Origin: Notamacropus eugenii
Taxonomy: Eukaryota; Chordata; Mammalia; Diprotodontia; Macropodidae
Length of the DNA stretch: 64,000 nt
Direction: 5' to 3'
Assembly: GCF_028372415.1 (NCBI RefSeq)
Contig: NC_092875.1
Location: forward strand, 437,479,377-437,543,376
Part shown: positions 1 to 10,228 of the stretch, in pieces
How positions within the stretch are numbered: position 1 is the first letter of the stretch
How the letters are laid out: every line of letters starts with the position of its first letter
Program-made: the position numbers and the translations under genes
The notes under the pieces: model-generated
Databases searched by the model: none
Told to the model about the DNA's origin: nothing
What the model saw: only the letters and a program-made list of their open reading frames with translations

Positions 1-775
1 CTAGATATTAATCTCCAGAGTTCAAGACAGTGCTCCTTCCTTTCTACTTGCTTACTTCTCTTAGAAGCTAAATTAATGAGTAGAAGGTGGAAAAATCAAT
101 TTATGAATAATGTTACTTGGCATGAAGGGCACTTAGAGAAACTGAAACAGAGAAATTAATAAGGGAACACACATGGCTATTTTCTAGGCATTGGCAGGAA
201 GAAAATTAACATTTTCTCAGAAATGTTGAAAGAATGTTAGCTCCTTGGACCGTTAAAAAACAACACACAATAACTGTCCTTGGGTTACTTGGGAGTCTCC
301 AGCTCAGTCTCTGTCACAGGTGACTTTCAGTACTTTAGGGCTCCTCATGGACTGATCTCATTCTTAGACTTCCCTGGGAATTGGCTGGCTGTGTTTGTGT
401 CTGATTAGGCATAGTAAGAAACCATAGCCTCTGTGATGATTTTAGACAGCAGTTACAGTCAAGGTGTCTGAGATGACCATCTTTGTTGGGGGAGGCCATG
501 GAATGTACTTCCCATCTTCCAAGTCAGGTTTTTATTCACCTTGCACTTTGGCAGAGTGGACAGTTTCTGCTAATGAACTGTCAGCCTGGATTACATTTAA
601 TTTCGATGTGCTTTCTTCTCATTATCATCAAATAGTGTTTACTATTTGATTTTGTTTTTAGGTCTAAGCTTCAAGTTTGCAGCTTATTGTTTTTGTCATG
701 CGCAGCATATGAGGGAGGTGGCAGGTTTCCCAGAACCTGACCTAACAAAGGACTTTTTCTTAAAGCTTAGAAACA
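1..775. other. unique sequence, nothing recognised
   Basis: No repeat family, RNA gene or plausible exon could be recognised. A 61-residue open frame at 464-649 has no low-complexity bias but also no family resemblance, splice context or conserved motif, so I treat it as chance. Confidence 0.5.
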
Positions 776-777
776 GA

Positions 778-862
778 AGTGATCCTAGCTAGATATCATC
801 TAGTCCAATCCCCTTATTTTCTCATTTTACATGTGAGAAAATGGAGGACCTGAGACTTTCTC
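778..862 (-). mobile_element. MIR/THER-type SINE fragment
   Basis: The stretch 'tcatctagtccaatcccctt' followed by 'attttacatgtgagaaaatg' is the reverse complement of the conserved MIR-family core, which in sense reads 'tcctcatctgtaaaatg'. It is truncated, running directly into a TA/CA-rich simple repeat. Confidence 0.7.
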
Positions 863-894
863 ATTTTTTTGCTTTGTATCGGCTATGGATTTGA

Positions 895-955
895 ATAATA
901 CATATATATGTATATACATATATTCATACATATGTATATGTATATAGACACACAC
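895..955. repeat. TA/TG/CA compound simple repeat
   Basis: Alternating purine-pyrimidine run of tatatg and tacata words, ending in a short (CA)n. Confidence 0.85.
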
Positions 956-1075
956 AACAAAGTGTAAGAAACAGAGACAGAAGGCAAGAGTGAGAGACGG
1001 AATAAGAGATGGTGAGAGGGAGAAAAAGAAGGACACCCACATGAAGACAGAGACAGACAGACAGACACTGATTGG
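956..1075. repeat. purine-rich low-complexity tract
   Basis: About 120 bases dominated by A and G (agagacagaaggcaagag and similar), ending in a (GACA)n micro-run around 1050-1065. The minus-strand frames here read as low-complexity Ser/Leu/Tyr chains and are not genes. Confidence 0.7.
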
Positions 1076-1177
1076 TTGCTCTATGTCCTGTCCACTATGT
1101 CCAACTGAAGGGTGCTCTTTTTCTTGAGACTGGGAACTAGAGGGCTCAAATGTGCTCATGAGTCATGCCAGATGTCT

Positions 1178-1410
1178 TAGGATCATAGATTTAGGATTGG
1201 AAGGACCTTTATAGGACTATTTAGCCCAACTGTCTGTTCAAATGAGAAAACTGAGGCCCAGGGAGGTTCAAGATCAGGTGATTTTCCCAAGGTCACAAGA
1301 TCAGTGAATATTGTCATATGGGATTTTAACCTAGGTCTCATGACTTCAGAGATAATTGACAGGCAGTGCACAAGCGCTGACTGAGGCAAACACTCAAGAG
1401 TACCCCTTCC
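1178..1410 (-). mobile_element. MIR/THER-type SINE
   Basis: It reads 'aggattggaaggacc', then 'aaaactgaggcccaggga', then 'cccaaggtcacaagatca', which is the standard reverse-complement order of a MIR-family SINE. Nearly complete and moderately diverged. Confidence 0.85.
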
Positions 1411-1682
1411 CCCCAACACACCACAAATAATGTTCTGGGTGACCTAAGACAAATCCTTTTATTCTCTTATTGAGCTGAAGCTTCTCTTCGTGCTGAAATT
1501 CACAGCCCACAACTAGTGCTGAATCTTCTAATAAACTGTAGTACTGTCTACACTCTGACCAGCTAGAAATCTACCACCCTTTGCCATGATACCAATGAAT
1601 GGACTATTTTTGGATAGTCCCCAAATACCTTTGAATAATTGTTCCTTTTTCTCCATAACAGGAAGAATATTGGAGAGAATTT

Positions 1683-1832
1683 GTCTATGGTCATACCACC
1701 CAAAAATCATGGACCATACCATCATGAATGTGTCTGATCTCATCTGATCTCAGAAGTTAAACAGAGTCAGGCCTGATTTGTACTTGTATGGGGAGGGGGG
1801 TCCTGGGAATACTGGGTACTATAGGCCGTTGT
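1683..1832 (+). pseudogene. 5S rRNA pseudogene with internal partial duplication
   Basis: The segment follows 5S rRNA from its 5' end (gtctatggtcataccaccc at 1683) through 'tctgatctcatctgatctca', the A-box region 'gaagttaaacagagtcaggc', the C-box region 'gtacttgtatgggga', and the 3' end 'ctgggaatactgggtactat'. About 25 extra bases near 1702-1728 repeat the 'ccataccacc...gaa' 5' segment, so the copy is about 150 rather than about 120 nt. C-to-T decay is visible throughout and there is no clear terminator T-run. It could be a direct retropseudogene or the head of a 5S-derived SINE. The preserved 3' end and lack of a SINE body favour the former. Confidence 0.88.
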
Positions 1833-1834
1833 TT

Positions 1835-2045
1835 TGAGAGGCAGCAAAGCATAGTGGAAAGAAAGATGATCTTGGAATCATATGACCTGAATTACAATCT
1901 TGGCTCTGCTTATTTATGACTTTGGGTGAAGTCCCTTCACATTTCTGGACCCCAGTTTCCTTTTCTGAAACATGAAATGGTTGAGCCAGATAGCATATGA
2001 AGTCCTTTCTAGCTTTACAGCTATTACCTTCTGATCTTTCTAAAA
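1835..2045 (+). mobile_element. tRNA-derived CORE-SINE (MIR/THER type)
   Basis: Head 'aggcagcaaagcatagtgga', then 'gacctgaattacaatcttgg', 'ctggaccccagtttcctttt', and a tail of the 'gatagcatatgaagtccttt' type. It starts directly after the 5S pseudogene. Confidence 0.85.
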
Positions 2046-2117
2046 GAAACAGCAATATCTACGTTCTCTTCCCAGGTCTGCAGTGTCCTTTACAAAGATG
2101 TTTTATGCTGTGTAAGG

Positions 2118-2185
2118 CTCATAGGATTTTAGAGTGGAAGGGATCTTAGAAATCACCTGGCTCATATCAATTATCTTTATAGATG
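2118..2185 (-). mobile_element. MIR-type SINE fragment
   Basis: 'catagg...gagtggaagggatcttag' followed by 'tatagatgaagat' matches the 3' part of a reverse-oriented MIR-family SINE. Short and truncated by the following L2. Confidence 0.6.
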
Positions 2186-2187
2186 AA

Positions 2188-2530
2188 GATTATAATAGAC
2201 TCTTAACCAATCTTCCCTTTCCAAATCATCCTTCAAATTGAGACAAGATTAATAATATCCCTTATTCAGATATTTGATCATGTTATTCCTGTCTTCAGAG
2301 ACTTTCAGTGATTTCCTATTGCCCACTGAATAAAGTTCATCCTTTTTAGCTTGGGATTCTACAATTGGCACTATCCAATTTTCTAATGATATGTTACGAT
2401 TTGCTGCTTGATGTGTCTATGTGCCCACAAAACTAGAGTGATCCTGTCTCACTGAGTACCACTGATTTCATTTCTGCTTTAGGCTTTTTTCCATACTATT
2501 TTCTTATACCTGGGGCTCTCATTGTAGACT
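2188..2530 (+). mobile_element. L2 LINE 3' fragment
   Basis: The order 'gactttcagtgatttcctattgcccactgaataaagttc' (split here across 2300-2340), 'ttctacaattggcact' and 'ttctgctttaggctttttt' follows the L2 3' region (the 'cttccattgcccttaggataaag' block). No intact frame remains. Confidence 0.8.
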
Positions 2531-2611
2531 ACAACCTTAAATTTTTGTTCATGCAGAGGGAAAAACCAAACCTTAAAAATTCACTTGCATTCTGGTTGGT
2601 TAGCTTCTATT

Positions 2612-2770
2612 CCATTCCTTTCAGCAAATACTATTAAGCTCCTGTTATGTAGAGGACCCTGGGCAGGATCTGGGAAAGACATGAAGAAAACAAGATATGG
2701 ATCCTATCCTTACGGAATTTGCAATATAGTAGCATATTGGGATCCACACATGAATTATGATAGCACAAAA
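2612..2770 (-). mobile_element. L2 LINE 3' end
   Basis: 'ctattaagctcctgttatgt' then 'accctgggcagg' is the reverse complement of the terminal L2 motif (sense: 'cacatagtaggtgcttaata'), with the next block 'ggatcctatccttacggaat' also in order. Confidence 0.75.
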
Positions 2771-2809
2771 TGCAACCCATTATTTGTAGGCAACATTGGG
2801 GGAAACATT

Positions 2810-2985
2810 GATTTTGGCATCAGAGAACCTGGATTTGAAACTCAGCTTTTTCCTTTACTAACTTGTGTGTTCTTTGGGGAAATCATTTAACTTCTCTGAG
2901 ACTCAGTGAACTAATTTCTAAAACTAGTTGGCAGACCTAGGTAGTCTTGAGTGTCCTTTCAAACTCTCTGTCTATAGCTCTAAGT
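2810..2985 (+). mobile_element. tRNA-derived CORE-SINE
   Basis: 'ttggcatcagagaacctgga' and 'gaaactcag', then the 'cttctctgagactcagtgaa' block and a 'agtgtcctttcaaactctct' tail, are in CORE-SINE order. Heavily diverged. Confidence 0.7.
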
Positions 2986-3126
2986 ATATAAGAACAACTT
3001 GATGTGGAAGGACAGTCTTAGGGGTTCACATACTCCAAACACACATAACTACTTTTTCCTTCACCATTTTCATCCGACTGTTCAGGCTAATTCAACTAGG
3101 TAAACCCTCTAATTCTGTCAATCTTA

Positions 3127-3129
<3 letters not shown>

Positions 3130-3160
<31 letters not shown>

Positions 3161-3170
3161 TGTGTGTGTT
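3130..3170. repeat. (TG)n microsatellite at the SINE tail
   Basis: About 20 TG units with one TA interruption. It lies inside the duplicated target site, so it belongs to the inserted SINE tail and not to the host. Confidence 0.95.
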
Positions 3171-3469
3171 CATCCTTCATTGCCAAAGAACACCATGCCA
3201 TCAGAGAAATGATGACATGACTTGCACTTGACTTTGTTTTGAGTGAGGGAGGGCTGTGCAGGTCACCAGCCTCACTTTTCCTCCAGAGCCATCTGAATCC
3301 AGTGACCAGATATTCATCAGGATGACTGGAGATGACCCAGGATGAGGCAAATGTGGTTTAGTGACTTGCCCAACATCACATAGCTATTGAGTGTCAAGTG
3401 TCTGAGGCAAGATTTGAACTCAGGTCCTTCTGACTCCTGCACTGGTGCTCTATCCACTGCACCACCTAA
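3130..3469 (-). mobile_element. RTE-tailed tRNA-SINE with 11-bp target-site duplication
   Basis: On the minus strand the element reads: tRNA-like head ending near 3469, 'ctgagttcaaatcttgcctc', a body with 'catctccagtcatcctgatg' and 'gtgaggctggtgacctgcac', an RTE-type tail 'aagtcatgtcatcatttctc', then an (AC)n run. It is flanked by a perfect direct repeat caatcttattt (3119-3129 and 3470-3480). The host around it reads continuously once the element is removed. Confidence 0.93.
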
Positions 3470-3654
3470 CAATCTTATTTAAGCCTTCCCTAGACCTCAT
3501 ATCTCTATTTCTTCCAAGTCTTCCCTGATATAGGCAAGAGACTAATTATTCTTTCCATATTTTCTCACTTGGTCTTCCCTTGTTGGTGAATTATTTCTAG
3601 CAGACCCCTCTTTGCAAAGACAGGTCTAATTTAGGAGTTTCCTATTCCTGATAG

Positions 3655-4925
3655 TTGATGGTCTACAAAAACCACACAGTTTTTCACATAGCCATAGCTT
3701 GCTCATTATTTCTTATGGAACAATATTATTCCATTACATTCATATACCACAACTTGTTAAGTCATTTTCCAATTGATGGGCACTCAATTTCCAGTTCTTG
3801 GTCACTACAAAAATATTTTTGTACATGTGGAGCCTTTCCCACTTTTATGAACTCTTTGGGATATAGTTCTAGAAGAGATATTGCTGGGTCAAAGGGTATG
3901 CTCATTTTTATAGCCCTTTGGGCATAGTTCCAAACTGCTCTCCAAAATGGTTGGATCAGCTCAAAGCTCCACCAACAATAAGTTAGTCTTCAACTCTCCC
4001 ACATCTCCAACATTTATCATTTTCCTATTTTGTCATGTTAGCCAATCTGATAGGTATGATGTGGTACGTTAGAGTTGTTTTAATTTGCAACTCTCTAATC
4101 AATAGGGATTTAGAGCATTTTTTTCATATGGTAATAGTTTTAATTTCTTCCTGTGAAAACTACCTGCTCATATCCTTTGACTATTACTAATTGGGGAATG
4201 ACTTGTATTCTTGTAAATTTGACTCAATTCTCTACATATTTTAGAAATGATTCCTTTATCACAGACACTAGTTGTAAAAATTCTTTCCCAGTTTTCTGCT
4301 TCTCTCTTAATCTTGGTTGCATTGGCTTGGTTTGTGCAAAAACTTTTCAATTTGATGTAATCAAATTTATTCATTTTGAATTACATAATGTTCTCTATCT
4401 CTAGTTTGATCATAAATTCCTCCATTCTCCATAAATCTGACAAATAAACTATTCTTTGCTCCCCTAATTTTTGATATCAGCCTTTACATTTAGATCATGT
4501 ACTCAAATGGATTTTTTTCTGATATATGGTGTCAGGCATTGGTCTATGCCCAGTTTTCATCACACTATTTTCCAGTTTTCCAGCAGTTTTTGTCAAATAG
4601 TGAGTTCTTATCCCAGAAGCTGGGGTCCCTATAGTAGACTACTATAGTCATTGACTACTGTGTCTTGTGTATCTAACCTATTCCACTCATCTACCCCTCT
4701 ATTTCTTAGCCAGTACCAAGTGATTTTGATGATTGCTGCTTTATAACACAATTTAAGTTCAATATGGGCCATCTAGGCCACTTTCCCTAGCATTTCTTTT
4801 AATTAATTCTCTAAACATTCTGCACTTTTTGTTCTTCCAGATGAATTTTGATATTATTTTTTCTAGCTCTATAAAACAATTTTTGGTAGTTTGATTGGTA
4901 TGACACTGAACAAGTAAATTAATTT
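3655..4925 (-). mobile_element. L1 LINE, ORF2 C-terminal region and 3'UTR
   Basis: In minus orientation this is the L1 3' end. 'ttccaattgatgggcactca', 'ccctttgggcatagttccaa', 'caccaacaataagttagtct' and 'tatcctttgactattactaa' are successive reverse-complement blocks of the ORF2 C-terminus seen again at 46.8-47.2 kb on the plus strand. No poly(A) remains at 3655, and the 5' side is truncated at about 4925. Many stops. Confidence 0.88.
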
Positions 4926-4934
4926 AGGTAGATC

Positions 4935-5125
4935 ATCACAGGAGATCTTAAAAAAGAAAGCAGATGATCACTTGTTTTGGATATGGTAGAGGAGATTCCT
5001 GTTTAAGCAGAGTTTGCACAAGGTAACACCTGAAGTCCTTTCTAATTCTAATTCCAGCTCATCTTTCTATCCCTCTTATGCTTAGCACAGTGTCTTACAA
5101 GTGGTGGATGTTTGGTAAATTCTTT
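4935..5125 (+). mobile_element. CR1-type 3' end followed by L2 terminus
   Basis: 'gatgatcacttgttttggat' and 'agaggagattcctgtttaag' then 'ctgaagtcctttctaattct' form the CR1/L3 3' end. 'cttagcacagtgtcttacaa' and 'gtttggtaaattc' at 5080-5125 look like an L2 terminus. Confidence 0.65.
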
Positions 5126-5129
5126 ATCT

Positions 5130-6300
5130 CGCATAGTTTTACGCAAGATCAAGAAATGTTAATCACTATAGGGATCTTTAGAAAAGTTTAGAAAATATGA
5201 TTATATGTTTCTTCTGTTTCCTGGGTCATGCCTTTGGAGCTGTCTTTCTCCTTTGGCTCTACTCTACATGGATAAGGTCATCAATATCTGCCAGTCTCTC
5301 CTCTGTTGTTGTATGACAATGATATCAGAGACGACTGATCAGGCGGTAAATTACGTGGGAAATTGACATGGTGGCCCAGCTGTGCCATGCTCACGTGTAC
5401 TTAATCTCTTTAATGACATTCACAAAGACAGTCTCAGCTCATTCTTTTCATGATCCTTGTAGGCCCATAAATCTTTTTGACTGTTTCAAACTACCAGTAT
5501 GGGGGAAGGGAAAATCGAGCTCCCTCTCTCAAACATTACAAAAAATTTGGACAGTTATCAATTTCATATTTAGAGCTATACTGCCTCCTCCCTCACCCTA
5601 ATAACTGTCCCTTTACAACTCAACACAACTGCCTACTTATAGGTATTGAATACCACAATATATTTACTTTAAGAAAAGAATATAAGTAGATTAAATGATA
5701 AAATCACAAAATTTTCACATTAAACAGGAGCTAGGATACCCTCTGGTCCAGTTCATAGGTGGACAAGAGTGTCTTCTAGAAGATATCCAAGAAGTAACCT
5801 AACAAGCTCACATTCTTTCCTTTACAACATCTAGTTGATTTTCTAACGAACAATAAAAAGACTAAATAATTGCACTTAGGAAATAAGCAGAATTTGGATG
5901 TCACTGCAGTATTAGACACACACATGTTTTCTTCTTCCAGTATCTTCACTATCTGATGTAATTATCTATAATTATCTGAAATAATTCTCTATTTGAATTT
6001 CTTCATTTTCAAGTTCTATTTCTTTTATGAGCTATGACCCTTGCAGGTGTCTCCCTTCTCTTCTAGTGCTAATAGTGAAGGGGAACCCACTACTCCCCAA
6101 GAAATAGCATAACATTAAATACTGTCTTTTTCTACTTTTCAGGTGTTCATTGGTGTTGGTGTTTCCTCTCAAATGTAGGGAAGAGATGTCCATCTTTTCT
6201 TTGCTGCATTGTAAATTTTCTTTTGTTCTCTCCTGCACACTTTTTGGCTTTGTTCTTTTTTTCCCCTTCTCCCCTCCACCTCAAATGCTACAAATAAGTG
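5130..6300. other. mostly unrecognised sequence
   Basis: Only one short CR1-like 3' remnant is visible (minus strand, about 5715-5800: 'ccctctggtccagttcatag'). Open frames at 5368-5601 and 5477-5689 overlap in different frames and show no domain. Confidence 0.5.
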
Positions 6301-6301
6301 T

Positions 6302-6416
6302 AGGCTGGTGACCTGCACAGCCCTCCCTCCCTCAAAACAAAGCCAAATGCAAGTCATGTCATTATTTCTCTGATGGCATGGTCTTCTTTGGCAACAAAGG
6401 GCGAACACAGCAACAA
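6302..6416 (+). mobile_element. RTE-tailed SINE, 3' half only
   Basis: It begins at 'taggctggtgacctgcacag' and ends with 'tctgatggcatggtcttctt' and 'ggcaacaaagggcgaacaca'. It is the same 3' half as the copies at 3.2, 11.6 and 52.0 kb, and is 5' truncated. Confidence 0.88.
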
Positions 6417-7095
6417 CAGAAAAGAAATATTCCCAACAGTGCTAGCCCAGTGGCAGACATATTCACAGCATTCAACCCATGCATTAAATATGATCAAAAC
6501 AGAAGACATAGTTTTTGAGGAATTTACAATGTAGATATAGTCCCTAGACAAATCAATGAGATCTTACTGTAGAGGTTTTAGAATCATCTTGGATTAACAT
6601 GGCTACCAGCTCTTCAGTCCCCTACTGACTATCATGCTGCCTTCAGGAGTTATGGTTTGGGATATCCATCAGAATCATTGAATCTAGGAGAAGAAGTTTC
6701 TTTCTTATTACATTACAATTTGCCCTAGCCCTAGAGTTCAGGAAAACTAGATTTTATGAGTCAGATTTTCTCAGTTGCTTTTCTGAATTGAGAAAAGTTT
6801 TCTTTTGGTTCTACAGGATTTAGTTTATGGTAAAATAAAACTTAGCTAAAATAGCTCTCGTCTTCCTGGCTTTCCATTTCTAACTCAGTTTCTTTGGAGA
6901 AGAAATATGCTATTACTAATGAGTGATGGAAAGGGAAGGCAGAAGAAGCTATAGAGTACAATCCAGAATGACTTTGTTTGTCAGGATTTGCTAGATGCAG
7001 AGAACTGTGGCATTGCCTGAGGAGCCAGTTGTTAGTTGTAGAATACAAGAAAAAAAGCATATAAGGCTGATTTTCTGAGGTAGGTTTTGTTTTAG
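6417..7095. other. no recognised feature
   Basis: I see no repeat, RNA gene or credible coding frame here. Confidence 0.45.
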
Positions 7096-7099
7096 TTTC

Positions 7100-7285
7100 A
7101 GAATAATGTAGTAGGAAGGGCACTGGACTAATGTTAGAGGACTTGGATCTGAATCTTGACTCTATGACTTATGAGAATGTTGTTTAACATCTCTGAGTCT
7201 ATAGCCCCATCTATAAAATGAGGATAATAATACCTGCATGTTCTACTGAACAAGTTTGGTTATAGATCAAATAAAGAAATGCATA
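7100..7285 (+). mobile_element. MIR/THER-type SINE
   Basis: 'gtagtaggaagggcactgga', 'gaggacttggatctgaatct', 'ataaaatgaggataataata' and 'aaagaaatgcatagaaagtt' occur in MIR order on the plus strand. Confidence 0.85.
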
Positions 7286-7489
7286 GAAAGTTAGATACAA
7301 ATTATAACCTGAATATACTAGGAATTTTTCTTGGAGCAAACTCCAGGTAGGGATAATGAGTCAAAAAGATAAAGTTACTTTTTTTGAGATCATCCCTAAG
7401 GAAGGAACCCAGATTATATGATAACAGACTTATTGGGAAACCCAAAGTCATAGTTTGTAAGTCAGATGAAGCTTCAGACAACTTACAAT

Positions 7490-9130
7490 GAAACAAGAAT
7501 CCCCTCTATAATATATTTAACAAGGTGGCATTTAACTTTTGCTACTTTAAGCAATACCTCTAGGGACAGCCCATTCTACTTTTGAATATGTCAAATTGTG
7601 AGGAAGATCAAGGTTATATATCTATCTATATCTATATACCATTTTTCAACTTTGGCTCACTGCTCCTGGTTCCTGCCTCTTTGGTCAAATAGAATGAGTT
7701 TTATCCCTCTTTCACTTACTGGTCCTTCAAATCCATGGATATCTCTTCTAAGTCTTTCATCCAGGTAGAACACTTGAGTTTCTAAAATAGATCTTCACGT
7801 GGGAATATTTTAAGGCCCTTCACCATCCTCTTGTGCTTTTCTGGAGGCTTTCTAGTTTATCAATATCCTTTATAGCTTCCAGAAAGGAGCACAAAATGTT
7901 GGAAAGGATAGTGACAAGCACACACTCCTGAGGTACTTCATTGGATAACTTTTTCCAAATAGATAGGGAATCATTAATGTTGACTTGTCAGGTCTGCCTT
8001 TTTAAGTAGGTCTGCACTCACTTGATCGCATGCTTGATATGCCACTCTGTGGCTCTCTGCATTCTATCCACAAGATTAGGATGAGGGACTTCATCAAATG
8101 TTTTGTAAAAATACAAGTAAATACTTTAAAAAGCAACTTCTTAAACAGATGTGGCTCAATATGTAAAACTCTTTTGTATTTTTTGTCTATTGCAATGTTT
8201 GTACTCACTGATGATTGCTAACTGTACCATAGACAATTATAAAATAGTCCAACCATATCTACAACATTGTCTGATGTAGCATACTAATAACCCTATCCCA
8301 AAAAGGAAATGAGGTTAGATTGGCATGACCTGTTCTTAATGAAGCCATGCTGGTACTTTGTGATCACCATTTCCTTTCCTAGACACTTGCTAAGCATTTT
8401 AAAATAAATGTCTTATTTCCCCCAGGGATAGAAATCAGGCTCACTGTTCTTCAATGTGCATAACCCATTCTCTTGCTTTTAAAAAAATTGGGGGCAACAT
8501 TTAGCCTTCTATCCTGCAAGTCCCTTTCTGTTTTCTATGGTCTTTCAAAGTCACTGAGAGTGGTTTAGCAATAACATATGCTAAGTCTTTTAGTTGCTTG
8601 GGGCATAATTAATCTGGGCTTGATGACTTGAACTCATCGCAGATAGCTAAGAGCTTTCCTTCTCTCTTTGCTCACCTTGGGCTTTGCTGGTATTCATTTT
8701 TTTCTGTCTTTTCCAATTCAAAGATTATTCTCTTTGGCAAAGAAAGCAGAAGCAAATTATGAGTTAAGTAACTCTGAGTTCTTATTGTCATTTGTTATAA
8801 CCACCTTATCTACCCTAAACTGTGGTCCTATTCTTTCCTTGGATTTTTATTTTTTCTCAGTGCAGCTTAAAAAAAAAAAAAAAAACAACAAAACTACAAA
8901 ATCTTTTTTGTTTGGATTTATTTTTTACTTTCTTGATTGTTTGCCTGCTTTTACCCCATTCCTTAGTAATGACCTCTGATTTCTGAGCACTTGTCTGATA
9001 CTGACCCTCTGCTCAGTCGTTGATCACAAGAAGATCCCATATGCTCACTGTCTGCTCTCCCCCACCTTGAATTTCAGGTTTGGAGCTTCCTGTCCTGAAA
9101 GCTGCCTATGCCTCACTTTGAAATTTATCT
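7490..9130 (-). mobile_element. CR1/L3-type LINE
   Basis: Reverse-complement CR1/L3 blocks appear in order. 3' region: 'gacagcccattctacttttg', 'ttggctcactgctcctggtt' and 'ggcccttcaccatcctcttg'. RT-linked blocks: 'gggacttcatcaaatgtttt', 'gacctgttcttaatgaagcc' and 'tctttcaaagtcactgagag'. More distal: 'ctgggcttgatgacttgaac'. A poly(A)-like run at 8868-8885 interrupts it. All frames are broken. Confidence 0.85.
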
Positions 9131-9635
9131 ACAAGGAAGTGGAGGTTTTCCCCAAGATCTTATTTAAAAATGGTATGGCATTATGACTTACTCTAGACTT
9201 CCTTTTCTTCACATTCACTTCTATTTCTGTGAGTCTGGTGACTTCCCAAAGAAACTAACTTGTAACCAGAGATTCAGGTGACCTGTTCCAGAAACTTCTG
9301 ACCCAATGATTACCACTGAGAATAAAGAACTACACTGTATTATGCTAGAACTTCTTTTGTGAAATGGAAGAAACTGAGTATATTTTAAAGTATTTTTTTT
9401 TTGTTTTCCCATAGATAGGCTCCATTATTTCACAAACTCCTCTGAGCTCCAAAAGATACTAGAAAGAAGTGAATTATATATTTCTTGTAATAAGCATATT
9501 AATATCTGGCTGGTCATTTTAAGCCACCATTAGAGTATATCAATTTTACTAATTCGAACACCTTTACATTTGCTCTATCCCTCTGTATCCTTTCCAGGAC
9601 TTCTCCAATCTTACTTCTAATGACTGCAAAGAGGA
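9131..9635. other. no recognised feature
   Basis: No repeat family or coding signal could be supported. A T-run at about 9392-9402 is the only simple feature. Confidence 0.4.
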
Positions 9636-9639
9636 AAAG

Positions 9640-9850
9640 TAGTATGGTGGAAAGGCCTATTGGGTCTGAAATCATGATATTGAGACTCAGCTCTGTCTGT
9701 GACATGGACCAATGACATCACAGGCAATTCACTTATCCATTTTTGGAATCAGTTTCCTCATCTATAGAGTAGAAATAATAAGAATTGTACTTTCTACCTC
9801 ATAGAGTTGTTATGAAAAAAATTGTAATATTAAAATGTTGTGTAAATGAG
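9640..9850 (+). mobile_element. MIR/THER-type SINE
   Basis: 'gtagtatggtggaaaggcct', 'gagactcagctctgtctgtg', 'tcagtttcctcatctataga' and 'acctcatagagttgttatga' are successive MIR blocks. Confidence 0.85.
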
Positions 9851-9869
9851 TTATTTTCTTGAGGAGGGA

Positions 9870-10025
9870 AGAGAAAGGAAGGAAATGGGCATTTATAAAG
9901 CATCAAGACATACCAGACACTGTGTTAAGTACTTCACAAATACTTTCTCGTATTTGTAATTCATCAATGAACAAGTACTTATTAAGCATCTGTGACATGT
10001 TAGGCATTTTTCTAGGTGTTGTCAC
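9870..10025 (-). mobile_element. two L2 3'-end fragments
   Basis: 'ccagacactgtgttaagtac' and 'gtacttattaagcatctgtg' are reverse-complement L2 terminal motifs. Two short pieces lie in tandem next to the L1 boundary. Confidence 0.65.
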
Positions 10026-10027
10026 AG

Positions 10028-10174
10028 ATTTTCTTTTATTTATTCTCTGTTTTTTATCCCGTTTCTCCTCAAAAAGCGTTTTGCTTCTGACCATTGCTTC
10101 CCTTAATCTGTCCTTCCTTTTACCTTCCCTTCGTACTTCCCTGTCAAGTAAGAGTTTCATGCACAACTGAGTAT

Positions 10175-10228
<54 letters not shown>

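Noticed and set aside
2585..2890. 101-residue plus frame as a host exon
   Set aside because: It overlaps an L2 end (minus) and a SINE (plus) and has no domain or splice-site support.
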